A stretch of 64,000 nucleotides of DNA from positions 14,525,791-14,589,790 of the forward strand of contig CM055207.1 in the NCBI GenBank assembly GCA_029224185.1, written 5' to 3'. This DNA is from Karalla daura. Its lineage: Eukaryota; Chordata; Actinopteri; Chaetodontiformes; Leiognathidae. A program made the translations under genes and the position numbers. Below the pieces are notes generated by a model that saw nothing but the letters and a program-made list of their open reading frames with translations, was not told the DNA's origin and ran no database searches. Shown here piece by piece: positions 11,511 through 23,500 of the stretch (position 1 is the first letter of the stretch; each line of letters opens with the position of its first letter).

Positions 11511-14342
11511 GGCCGGAATCCCGACCCCGAGCGAGCGAGCCCAAACCCTCGATTTGGGGTGTGAGCCGCCTCCGGGGTGGCCCACGCTCACTGGAAAAAG
11601 CAATCCCGAGGCCGGCTGTGGTCCCAGAGCTGAGATATTAACACACGCCGAAAGTGAAAAAAACGACCACCCCGGACCTGTCGTTTTGGCCGGAATCCCG
11701 ACCCCGAGCGAGCGAGCCCAAACCCTCGATTTGGGGTGTGAGCCGCCTCCGGGGTGGCCCACGCTCACTGGAGAAAGCAATCCCGAGGCCGGCTGTGGTC
11801 CAGGAGCTGAGATATTAAACCTCGCCGAAAGTGAAAAAAACGACCACCCCGGACCTGTCGTTTTGGCCGGAATCCCGACCCCGAGCGAGCGAGCCCAAAC
11901 CCTCGATTTGGGGTGTGAGCCGCCTCCGGGGTGGCCCACGCTCACTGGAAAAAGCAATCCCGAGGCCGGCTGTGGTCCAGGAGCTGAGATATTAAACCTC
12001 GCCGAAAGTGAAAAAAACGACCACCCCGGACCTGTCGTTTTGGCCGGAATCCCGACCCCGAGCGAGCGAGCCCAAACCCTCGATTTGGGGTGTGAGCCGC
12101 CTCCGGGGTGGCCCACGCTCACTGGAAAAAGCAATCCCGAGGCCGGCTGTGGTCCAGGAGCTGAGATATTAAACCTCGCCGAAAGTGAAAAAAACGACCA
12201 CCCCGGACCTGTCGTTTTGGCCGGAATCCCGACCCCGAGCGAGCGAGCCCAAACCCTCGATTTGGGGTGTGAGCCGCCTCCGGGTTGGCCCACGCTCACT
12301 GGAAAAAGCAATCCCGAGGCCGGCTGTGGTCCAGGAGCTGAGATATTAAACCTCGCCGAAAGTGAAAAAAACGACCACCCCGGACCTGTCGTTTTGGCCG
12401 GAATCCCGACCCCGAGCGAGCGAGCCCAAACCCTCGATTTGGGGTGTGAGCCGCCTCCGGGTTGGCCCACGCTCACTGGAAAAAGCAATCCCGAGGCCGG
12501 CTGTGGTCCAGGAGCTGAGATATTAAACCTCGCCGAAAGTGAAAAAAACGACCACCCCGGACCTGTCGTTTTGGCCGGAATCCCGACCCCGAGCGAGCGA
12601 GCCCAAACCCTCGATTTGGGGTGTGAGCCGCCTCCGGGGTGGCCCACGCTCACTGGAAAAAGCAATCCCGAGGCCGGCTGTGGTCCCAGAGCTGAGATAT
12701 TAACACACGCCGAAAGTGAAAAAAACGACCACCCCGGACCTGTCGTTTTGGCCGGAATCCCGACCCCGAGCGAGCGAGCCCAAACCCTCGATTTGGGGTG
12801 TGAGCCGCCTCCGGGGTGGCCCACGCTCACTGGAAAAAGCAATCCCGAGGCCGGCTGTGGTCCAGGAGCTGAGATATTAAACCTCGCCGAAAGTGAAAAA
12901 AACGACCACCCCGGACCTGTCGTTTTGGCCGGAATCCCGACCCCGAGCGAGCGAGCCCAAACCCTCGATTTGGGGTGTGAGCCGCCTCCGGGGTGGCCCA
13001 CGCTCACTGGAAAAAGCAATCCCGAGGCCGGCTGTGGTCCCAGAGCTGAGATATTAACACACGCCGAAAGTGAAAAAAACGACCACCCCGGACCTGTCGT
13101 TTTGGCCGGAATCCCGACCCCGAGCGAGCGAGCCCAAACCCTCGATTTGGGGTGTGAGCCGCCTCCGGGGTGGCCCACGCTCACTGGAGAAAGCAATCCC
13201 GAGGCCGGCTGTGGTCCCGGAGCTGAGATATTAACACACGCCGAAAGTGAAAAAAACGACCACCCCGGACCTGTCGTTTTGGCCGGAATCCCGACCCCGA
13301 GCGAGCGAGCCCAAACCCTCGATTTGGGGTGTGAGCCGCCTCCGGGGTGGCCCACGCTCACTGGAAAAAGCAATCCCGAGGCCGGCTGTGGTCCAGGAGC
13401 TGAGATATTAAACCTCGCCGAAAGTGAAAAAAACGACCACCCCGGACCTGTCGTTTTGGCCGGAATCCCGACCCCGAGCGAGCGAGCCCAAACCCTCGAT
13501 TTGGGGTGTGAGCCGCCTCCGGGGTGGCCCACGCTCACTGGAAAAAGCAATCCCGAGGCCGGCTGTGGTCCCAGAGCTGAGATATTAACACACGCCGAAA
13601 GTGAAAAAAACGACCACCCCGGACCTGTCGTTTTGGCCGGAATCCCGACCCCGAGCGAGCGAGCCCAAACCCTCGATTTGGGGTGTGAGCCGCCTCCGGG
13701 CTGGCCCACGCTCACTGGAGAAAGCAATCCCGAGGCCGGCTGTGGTCCCGGAGCTGAGATATTAACACACGCCGAAAGTGAAAAAAACGACCACCCCGGA
13801 CCTGTCGTTTTGGCCGGAATCCCGACCCCGAGCGAGCGAGCCCAAACCCTCGATTTGGGGTGTGAGCCGCCTCCGGGGTGGCCCACGCTCACTGGAAAAA
13901 GCAATCCCGAGGCCGGCTGTGGTCCCAGAGCTGAGATATTAACACACGCCGAAAGTGAAAAAAACGACCACCCCGGACCTGTCGTTTTGGCCGGAATCCC
14001 GACCCCGAGCGAGCGAGCCCAAACCCTCGATTTGGGGTGTGAGCCGCCTCCGGGGTGGCCCACGCTCACTGGAAAAAGCAATCCCGAGGCCGGCTGTGGT
14101 CCAGGAGCTGAGATATTAAACCTCGCCGAAAGTGAAAAAAACGCCCACCCCGGACCTGTCGTTTTGGCCGGAATCCCGACCCCGAGCGAGCGAGCCCAAA
14201 CCCTCGATTTGGGGTGTGAGCCGCCTCCGGGGTGGCCCACGCTCACTGGAAAAAGCAATCCCGAGGCCGGCTGTGGTCCCAGAGCTGAGATATTAACACA
14301 CGCCGAAAGTGAAAAAAACGACCACCCCGGACCTGTCGTTTT

Positions 14343-15581
14343 GGCCGGAATCCCGACCCCGAGCGAGCGAGCCCAAACCCTCGATTTGGGGTGTGAGCCG
14401 CCTCCGGGGTGGCCCACGCTCACTGGAAAAAGCAATCCCGAGGCCGGCTGTGGTCCAGGAGCTGAGATATTAACACACGCCGAAAGTGAAAAAAACGACC
14501 ACCCCGGACCTGTCGTTTTGGCCGGAATCCCGACCCCGAGCGAGCGAGCCCAAACCCTCGATTTGGGGTGTGAGCCGCCTCCGGGGTGGCCCACGCTCAC
14601 TGGAAAAAGCAATCCCGAGGCCGGCTGTGGTCCCAGAGCTGAGATATTAACACACGCCGAAAGTGAAAAAAACGACCACCCCGGACCTGTCGTTTTGGCC
14701 GGAATCCCGACCCCGAGCGAGCGAGCCCAAACCCTCGATTTGGGGTGTGAGCCGCCTCCGGGTTGGCCCACGCTCACTGGAAAAAGCAATCCCGAGGCCG
14801 GCTGTGGTCCAGGAGCTGAGATATTAAACCTCGCCGAAAGTGAAAAAAACGACCACCCCGGACCTGTCGTTTTGGCCGGAATCCCGACCCCGAGCGAGCG
14901 AGCCCAAACCCTCGATTTGGGGTGTGAGCCGCCTCCGGGGTGGCCCACGCTCACTGGAAAAAGCAATCCCGAGGCCGGCTGTGGTCCAGGAGCTGAGATA
15001 TTAAACCTCGCCGAAAGTGAAAAAAACGACCACCCCGGACCTGTCGTTTTGGCCGGAATCCCGACCCCGAGCGAGCGAGCCCAAACCCTCGATTTGGGGT
15101 GTGAGCCGCCTCCGGGTTGGCCCACGCTCACTGGAAAAAGCAATCCCGAGGCCGGCTGTAGTCCAGGAGCTGAGATATTAAACCTCGCCGAAAGTGAAAA
15201 AAACGACCACCCCGGACCTGTCGTTTTGGCCGGAATCCCGACCCCGAGCGAGCGAGCCCAAACCCTCGATTTGGGGTGTGAGCCGCCTCCGGGGTGGCCC
15301 ACGCTCACTGGAAAAAGCAATCCCGAGGCCGGCTGTGGTCCCAGAGCTGAGATATTAACACACGCCGAAAGTGAAAAAAACGACCACCCCGGACCTGTCG
15401 TTTTGGCCGGAATCCCGACCCCGAGCGAGCGAGCCCAAACCCTCGATTTGGGGTGTGAGCCGCCTCCGGGGTGGCCCACGCTCACTGGAAAAAGCAATCC
15501 CGAGGCCGGCTGTGGTCCAGGAGCTGAGATATTAAACCTCGCCGAAAGTGAAAAAAACGACCACCCCGGACCTGTCGTTTT
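14343..15581 (+). repeat. Seven-monomer block with the TGTAGTCC marker, copy 1
   Basis: Monomers 82-88 read F B A A A' B A. A' has a G-to-A change at position 110 (TGTAGTCC, base 15160). The same seven-monomer order recurs at 18769-20007, 25 monomers (4426 bp, including one inserted A) downstream. The shared rare base and shared order indicate a segmental duplication inside the array rather than independent mutation. Confidence 0.75.
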
Positions 15582-18500
15582 GGCCGGAATCCCGACCCCG
15601 AGCGAGCGAGCCCAAACCCTCGATTTGGGGTGTGAGCCGCCTCCGGGGTGGCCCACGCTCACTGGAAAAAGCAATCCCGAGGCCGGCTGTGGTCCCAGAG
15701 CTGAGATATTAACACACGCCGAAAGTGAAAAAAACGACCACCCCGGACCTGTCGTTTTGGCCGGAATCCCGACCCCGAGCGAGCGAGCCCAAACCCTCGA
15801 TTTGGGGTGTGAGCCGCCTCCGGGGTGGCCCACGCTCACTGGAGAAAGCAATCCCGAGGCCGGCTGTGGTCCCGGAGCTGAGATATTAACACACGCCGAA
15901 AGTGAAAAAAACGACCACCCCGGACCTGTCGTTTTGGCCGGAATCCCGACCCCGAGCGAGCGAGCCCAAACCCTCGATTTGGGGTGTGAGCCGCCTCCGG
16001 GGTGGCCCACGCTCACTGGAAAAAGCAATCCCGAGGCCGGCTGTGGTCCCAGAGCTGAGATATTAACACACGCCGAAAGTGAAAAAAACGACCACCCCGG
16101 ACCTGTCGTTTTGGCCGGAATCCCGACCCCGAGCGAGCGAGCCCAAACCCTCGATTTGGGGTGTGAGCCGCCTCCGGGGTGGCCCACGCTCACTGGAAAA
16201 AGCAATCCCGAGGCCGGCTGTGGTCCCAGAGCTGAGATATTAACACACGCCGAAAGTGAAAAAAACGACCACCCCGGACCTGTCGTTTTGGCCGGAATCC
16301 CGACCCCGAGCGAGCGAGCCCAAACCCTCGATTTGGGGTGTGAGCCGCCTCCGGGGTGGCCCACGCTCACTGGAAAAAGCAATCCCGAGGCCGGCTGTGG
16401 TCCAGGAGCTGAGATATTAAACCTCGCCGAAAGTGAAAAAAACGACCACCCCGGACCTGTCGTTTTGGCCGGAATCCCGACCCCGAGCGAGCGAGCCCAA
16501 ACCCTCGATTTGGGGTGTGAGCCGCCTCCGGGGTGGCCCACGCTCACTGGAAAAAGCAATCCCGAGGCCGGCTGTGGTCCCAGAGCTGAGATATTAACAC
16601 ACGCCGAAAGTGAAAAAAACGACCACCCCGGACCTGTCGTTTTGGCCGGAATCCCGACCCCGAGCGAGCGAGCCCAAACCCTCGATTTGGGGTGTGAGCC
16701 GCCTCCGGGGTGGCCCACGCTCACTGGAGAAAGCAATCCCGAGGCCGGCTGTGGTCCCGGAGCTGAGATATTAACACACGCCGAAAGTGAAAAAAACGAC
16801 CACCCCGGACCTGTCGTTTTGGCCGGAATCCCGACCCCGAGCGAGCGAGCCCAAACCCTCGATTTGGGGTGTGAGCCGCCTCCGGGGTGGCCCACGCTCA
16901 CTGGAAAAAGCAATCCCGAGGCCGGCTGTGGTCCCAGAGCTGAGATATTAACACACGCCGAAAGTGAAAAAAACGACCACCCCGGACCTGTCGTTTTGGC
17001 CGGAATCCCGACCCCGAGCGAGCGAGCCCAAACCCTCGATTTGGGGTGTGAGCCGCCTCCGGGGTGGCCCACGCTCACTGGAGAAAGCAATCCCGAGGCC
17101 GGCTGTGGTCCAGGAGCTGAGATATTAAACCTCGCCGAAAGTGAAAAAAACGACCACCCCGGACCTGTCGTTTTGGCCGGAATCCCGACCCCGAGCGAGC
17201 GAGCCCAAACCCTCGATTTGGGGTGTGAGCCGCCTCCGGGGTGGCCCACGCTCACTGGAAAAAGCAATCCCGAGGCCGGCTGTGGTCCCAGAGCTGAGAT
17301 ATTAACACACGCCGAAAGTGAAAAAAACGACCACCCCGGACCTGTCGTTTTGGCCGGAATCCCGACCCCGAGCGAGCGAGCCCAAACCCTCGATTTGGGG
17401 TGTGAGCCGCCTCCGGGGTGGCCCACGCTCACTGGAAAAAGCAATCCCGAGGCCGGCTGTGGTCCAGGAGCTGAGATATTAAACCTCGCCGAAAGTGAAA
17501 AAAAACGACCACCCCGGACCTGTCGTTTTGGCCGGAATCCCGACCCCGAGCGAGCGAGCCCAAACCCTCGATTTGGGGTGTGAGCCGCCTCCGGGGTGGC
17601 CCACGCTCACTGGAAAAAGCAATCCCGAGGCCGGCTGTGGTCCCAGAGCTGAGATATTAACACACGCCGAAAGTGAAAAAAACGACCACCCCGGACCTGT
17701 CGTTTTGGCCGGAATCCCGACCCCGAGCGAGCGAGCCCAAACCCTCGATTTGGGGTGTGAGCCGCCTCCGGGGTGGCCCACGCTCACTGGAGAAAGCAAT
17801 CCCGAGGCCGGCTGTGGTCCCGGAGCTGAGATATTAACACACGCCGAAAGTGAAAAAAACGACCACCCCGGACCTGTCGTTTTGGCCGGAATCCCGACCC
17901 CGAGCGAGCGAGCCCAAACCCTCGATTTGGGGTGTGAGCCGCCTCCGGGGTGGCCCACGCTCACTGGAAAAAGCAATCCCGAGGCCGGCTGTGGTCCAGG
18001 AGCTGAGATATTAAACCTCGCCGAAAGTGAAAAAAACGACCACCCCGGACCTGTCGTTTTGGCCGGAATCCCGACCCCGAGCGAGCGAGCCCAAACCCTC
18101 GATTTGGGGTGTGAGCCGCCTCCGGGGTGGCCCACGCTCACTGGAAAAAGCAATCCCGAGGCCGGCTGTGGTCCCAGAGCTGAGATATTAACACACGCCG
18201 AAAGTGAAAAAAACGACCACCCCGGACCTGTCGTTTTGGCCGGAATCCCGACCCCGAGCGAGCGAGCCCAAACCCTCGATTTGGGGTGTGAGCCGCCTCC
18301 GGGGTGGCCCACGCTCACTGGAGAAAGCAATCCCGAGGCCGGCTGTGGTCCCGGAGCTGAGATATTAACACACGCCGAAAGTGAAAAAAACGACCACCCC
18401 GGACCTGTCGTTTTGGCCGGAATCCCGACCCCGAGCGAGCGAGCCCAAACCCTCGATTTGGGGTGTGAGCCGCCTCCGGGGTGGCCCACGCTCACTGGAA

Positions 18501-18768
18501 AAAGCAATCCCGAGGCCGGCTGTGGTCCCAGAGCTGAGATATTAACACACGCCGAAAGTGAAAAAAACGACCACCCCGGACCTGTCGTTTTGGCCGGAAT
18601 CCCGACCCCGAGCGAGCGAGCCCAAACCCTCGATTTGGGGTGTGAGCCGCCTCCGGGGTGGCCCACGCTCACTGGAGAAAGCAATCCCGAGGCCGGCTGT
18701 GGTCCAGGAGCTGAGATATTAAACCTCGCCGAAAGTGAAAAAAACGACCACCCCGGACCTGTCGTTTT

Positions 18769-20538
18769 GGCCGGAATCCCGACCCCGAGCGAGCGAGCCC
18801 AAACCCTCGATTTGGGGTGTGAGCCGCCTCCGGGGTGGCCCACGCTCACTGGAAAAAGCAATCCCGAGGCCGGCTGTGGTCCAGGAGCTGAGATATTAAC
18901 ACACGCCGAAAGTGAAAAAAACGACCACCCCGGACCTGTCGTTTTGGCCGGAATCCCGACCCCGAGCGAGCGAGCCCAAACCCTCGATTTGGGGTGTGAG
19001 CCGCCTCCGGGGTGGCCCACGCTCACTGGAAAAAGCAATCCCGAGGCCGGCTGTGGTCCCAGAGCTGAGATATTAACACACGCCGAAAGTGAAAAAAACG
19101 ACCACCCCGGACCTGTCGTTTTGGCCGGAATCCCGACCCCGAGCGAGCGAGCCCAAACCCTCGATTTGGGGTGTGAGCCGCCTCCGGGTTGGCCCACGCT
19201 CACTGGAAAAAGCAATCCCGAGGCCGGCTGTGGTCCAGGAGCTGAGATATTAAACCTCGCCGAAAGTGAAAAAAACGACCACCCCGGACCTGTCGTTTTG
19301 GCCGGAATCCCGACCCCGAGCGAGCGAGCCCAAACCCTCGATTTGGGGTGTGAGCCGCCTCCGGGGTGGCCCACGCTCACTGGAAAAAGCAATCCCGAGG
19401 CCGGCTGTGGTCCAGGAGCTGAGATATTAAACCTCGCCGAAAGTGAAAAAAACGACCACCCCGGACCTGTCGTTTTGGCCGGAATCCCGACCCCGAGCGA
19501 GCGAGCCCAAACCCTCGATTTGGGGTGTGAGCCGCCTCCGGGTTGGCCCACGCTCACTGGAAAAAGCAATCCCGAGGCCGGCTGTAGTCCAGGAGCTGAG
19601 ATATTAAACCTCGCCGAAAGTGAAAAAAACGACCACCCCGGACCTGTCGTTTTGGCCGGAATCCCGACCCCGAGCGAGCGAGCCCAAACCCTCGATTTGG
19701 GGTGTGAGCCGCCTCCGGGGTGGCCCACGCTCACTGGAAAAAGCAATCCCGAGGCCGGCTGTGGTCCCAGAGCTGAGATATTAACACACGCCGAAAGTGA
19801 AAAAAACGACCACCCCGGACCTGTCGTTTTGGCCGGAATCCCGACCCCGAGCGAGCGAGCCCAAACCCTCGATTTGGGGTGTGAGCCGCCTCCGGGGTGG
19901 CCCACGCTCACTGGAAAAAGCAATCCCGAGGCCGGCTGTGGTCCAGGAGCTGAGATATTAAACCTCGCCGAAAGTGAAAAAAACGACCACCCCGGACCTG
20001 TCGTTTTGGCCGGAATCCCGACCCCGAGCGAGCGAGCCCAAACCCTCGATTTGGGGTGTGAGCCGCCTCCGGGTTGGCCCACGCTCACTGGAAAAAGCAA
20101 TCCCGAGGCCGGCTGTAGTCCAGGAGCTGAGATATTAAACCTCGCCGAAAGTGAAAAAAACGACCACCCCGGACCTGTCGTTTTGGCCGGAATCCCGACC
20201 CCGAGCGAGCGAGCCCAAACCCTCGATTTGGGGTGTGAGCCGCCTCCGGGGTGGCCCACGCTCACTGGAAAAAGCAATCCCGAGGCCGGCTGTGGTCCCA
20301 GAGCTGAGATATTAACACACGCCGAAAGTGAAAAAAACGACCACCCCGGACCTGTCGTTTTGGCCGGAATCCCGACCCCGAGCGAGCGAGCCCAAACCCT
20401 CGATTTGGGGTGTGAGCCGCCTCCGGGGTGGCCCACGCTCACTGGAGAAAGCAATCCCGAGGCCGGCTGTGGTCCCGGAGCTGAGATATTAACACACGCC
20501 GAAAGTGAAAAAAACGACCACCCCGGACCTGTCGTTTT
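18769..20538 (+). repeat. TGTAGTCC block copy 2, with an internal 3-mer duplication
   Basis: Monomers 107-113 repeat the block at 14343-15581 (marker at 19586). A further copy of the marker at 20117 lies exactly 531 bp (3 x 177) on, so the trio around the marker has been tandemly duplicated. The next ten monomers, 114-123 (20008-21777), match monomers 159-168 (27975-29744) in order: A' B C B D B A B C A. Marker positions are 20117 and 28084, 45 monomers plus two inserted bases apart. Confidence 0.75.
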
Positions 20539-23500
20539 GGCCGGAATCCCGACCCCGAGCGAGCGAGCCCAAACCCTCGATTTGGGGTGTGAGCCGCCTC
20601 CGGGGTGGCCCACGCTCACTGGAAAAAGCAATCCCGAGGCCGGCTGTGGTCCCAGAGCTGAGATATTAACACACGCCGAAAGTGAAAAAAACGACCACCC
20701 CGGACCTGTCGTTTTGGCCGGAATCCCGACCCCGAGCGAGCGAGCCCAAACCCTCGATTTGGGGTGTGAGCCGCCTCCGGGGTGGCCCACGCTCACTGGA
20801 GAAAGCAATCCCGAGGCCGGCTGTGGTCCAGGAGCTGAGATATTAAACCTCGCCGAAAGTGAAAAAAACGACCACCCCGGACCTGTCGTTTTGGCCGGAA
20901 TCCCGACCCCGAGCGAGCGAGCCCAAACCCTCGATTTGGGGTGTGAGCCGCCTCCGGGGTGGCCCACGCTCACTGGAAAAAGCAATCCCGAGGCCGGCTG
21001 TGGTCCCAGAGCTGAGATATTAACACACGCCGAAAGTGAAAAAAACGACCACCCCGGACCTGTCGTTTTGGCCGGAATCCCGACCCCGAGCGAGCGAGCC
21101 CAAACCCTCGATTTGGGGTGTGAGCCGCCTCCGGGGTGGCCCACGCTCACTGGAAAAAGCAATCCCGAGGCCGGCTGTGGTCCAGGAGCTGAGATATTAA
21201 ACCTCGCCGAAAGTGAAAAAAACGACCACCCCGGACCTGTCGTTTTGGCCGGAATCCCGACCCCGAGCGAGCGAGCCCAAACCCTCGATTTGGGGTGTGA
21301 GCCGCCTCCGGGGTGGCCCACGCTCACTGGAAAAAGCAATCCCGAGGCCGGCTGTGGTCCCAGAGCTGAGATATTAACACACGCCGAAAGTGAAAAAAAC
21401 GACCACCCCGGACCTGTCGTTTTGGCCGGAATCCCGACCCCGAGCGAGCGAGCCCAAACCCTCGATTTGGGGTGTGAGCCGCCTCCGGGGTGGCCCACGC
21501 TCACTGGAGAAAGCAATCCCGAGGCCGGCTGTGGTCCCGGAGCTGAGATATTAACACACGCCGAAAGTGAAAAAAACGACCACCCCGGACCTGTCGTTTT
21601 GGCCGGAATCCCGACCCCGAGCGAGCGAGCCCAAACCCTCGATTTGGGGTGTGAGCCGCCTCCGGGGTGGCCCACGCTCACTGGAAAAAGCAATCCCGAG
21701 GCCGGCTGTGGTCCAGGAGCTGAGATATTAAACCTCGCCGAAAGTGAAAAAAACGACCACCCCGGACCTGTCGTTTTGGCCGGAATCCCGACCCCGAGCG
21801 AGCGAGCCCAAACCCTCGATTTGGGGTGTGAGCCGCCTCCGGGTTGGCCCACGCTCACTGGAAAAAGCAATCCCGAGGCCGGCTGTGGTCCAGGAGCTGA
21901 GATATTAAACCTCGCCGAAAGTGAAAAAAACGACCACCCCGGACCTGTCGTTTTGGCCGGAATCCCGACCCCGAGCGAGCGAGCCCAAACCCTCGATTTG
22001 GGGTGTGAGCCGCCTCCGGGGTGGCCCACGCTCACTGGAAAAAGCAATCCCGAGGCCGGCTGTGGTCCCAGAGCTGAGATATTAACACACGCCGAAAGTG
22101 AAAAAAAACGACCACCCCGGACCTGTCGTTTTGGCCGGAATCCCGACCCCGAGCGAGCGAGCCCAAACCCTCGATTTGGGGTGTGAGCCGCCTCCGGGGT
22201 GGCCCACGCTCACTGGAAAAAGCAATCCCGAGGCCGGCTGTGGTCCAGGAGCTGAGATATTAAACCTCGCCGAAAGTGAAAAAAACGACCACCCCGGACC
22301 TGTCGTTTTGGCCGGAATCCCGACCCCGAGCGAGCGAGCCCAAACCCTCGATTTGGGGTGTGAGCCGCCTCCGGGGTGGCCCACGCTCACTGGAAAAAGC
22401 AATCCCGAGGCCGGCTGTGGTCCCAGAGCTGAGATATTAACACACGCCGAAAGTGAAAAAAACGACCACCCCGGACCTGTCGTTTTGGCCGGAATCCCGA
22501 CCCCGAGCGAGCGAGCCCAAACCCTCGATTTGGGGTGTGAGCCGCCTCCGGGGTGGCCCACGCTCACTGGAGAAAGCAATCCCGAGGCCGGCTGTGGTCC
22601 CGGAGCTGAGATATTAACACACGCCGAAAGTGAAAAAAACGACCACCCCGGACCTGTCGTTTTGGCCGGAATCCCGACCCCGAGCGAGCGAGCCCAAACC
22701 CTCGATTTGGGGTGTGAGCCGCCTCCGGGGTGGCCCACGCTCACTGGAAAAAGCAATCCCGAGGCCGGCTGTGGTCCCAGAGCTGAGATATTAACACACG
22801 CCGAAAGTGAAAAAAACGACCACCCCGGACCTGTCGTTTTGGCCGGAATCCCGACCCCGAGCGAGCGAGCCCAAACCCTCGATTTGGGGTGTGAGCCGCC
22901 TCCGGGGTGGCCCACGCTCACTGGAGAAAGCAATCCCGAGGCCGGCTGTGGTCCAGGAGCTGAGATATTAAACCTCGCCGAAAGTGAAAAAAACGACCAC
23001 CCCGGACCTGTCGTTTTGGCCGGAATCCCGACCCCGAGCGAGCGAGCCCAAACCCTCGATTTGGGGTGTGAGCCGCCTCCGGGGTGGCCCACGCTCACTG
23101 GAAAAAGCAATCCCGAGGCCGGCTGTGGTCCAGGAGCTGAGATATTAAACCTCGCCGAAAGTGAAAAAAACGACCACCCCGGACCTGTCGTTTTGGCCGG
23201 AATCCCGACCCCGAGCGAGCGAGCCCAAACCCTCGATTTGGGGTGTGAGCCGCCTCCGGGGTGGCCCACGCTCACTGGAAAAAGCAATCCCGAGGCCGGC
23301 TGTGGTCCCAGAGCTGAGATATTAACACACGCCGAAAGTGAAAAAAACGACCACCCCGGACCTGTCGTTTTGGCCGGAATCCCGACCCCGAGCGAGCGAG
23401 CCCAAACCCTCGATTTGGGGTGTGAGCCGCCTCCGGGGTGGCCCACGCTCACTGGAGAAAGCAATCCCGAGGCCGGCTGTGGTCCCGGAGCTGAGATATT

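Noticed and set aside
9352..17583. Other multi-kilobase open frames between single-base insertions (also 44-4480, 17495-22186, 23692-30582)
   Set aside because: Their ends coincide with 1-bp indels (8-A tracts or a lost C), and their starts are GTG or TTG triplets within the monomer. They are products of the 3-divisible period.
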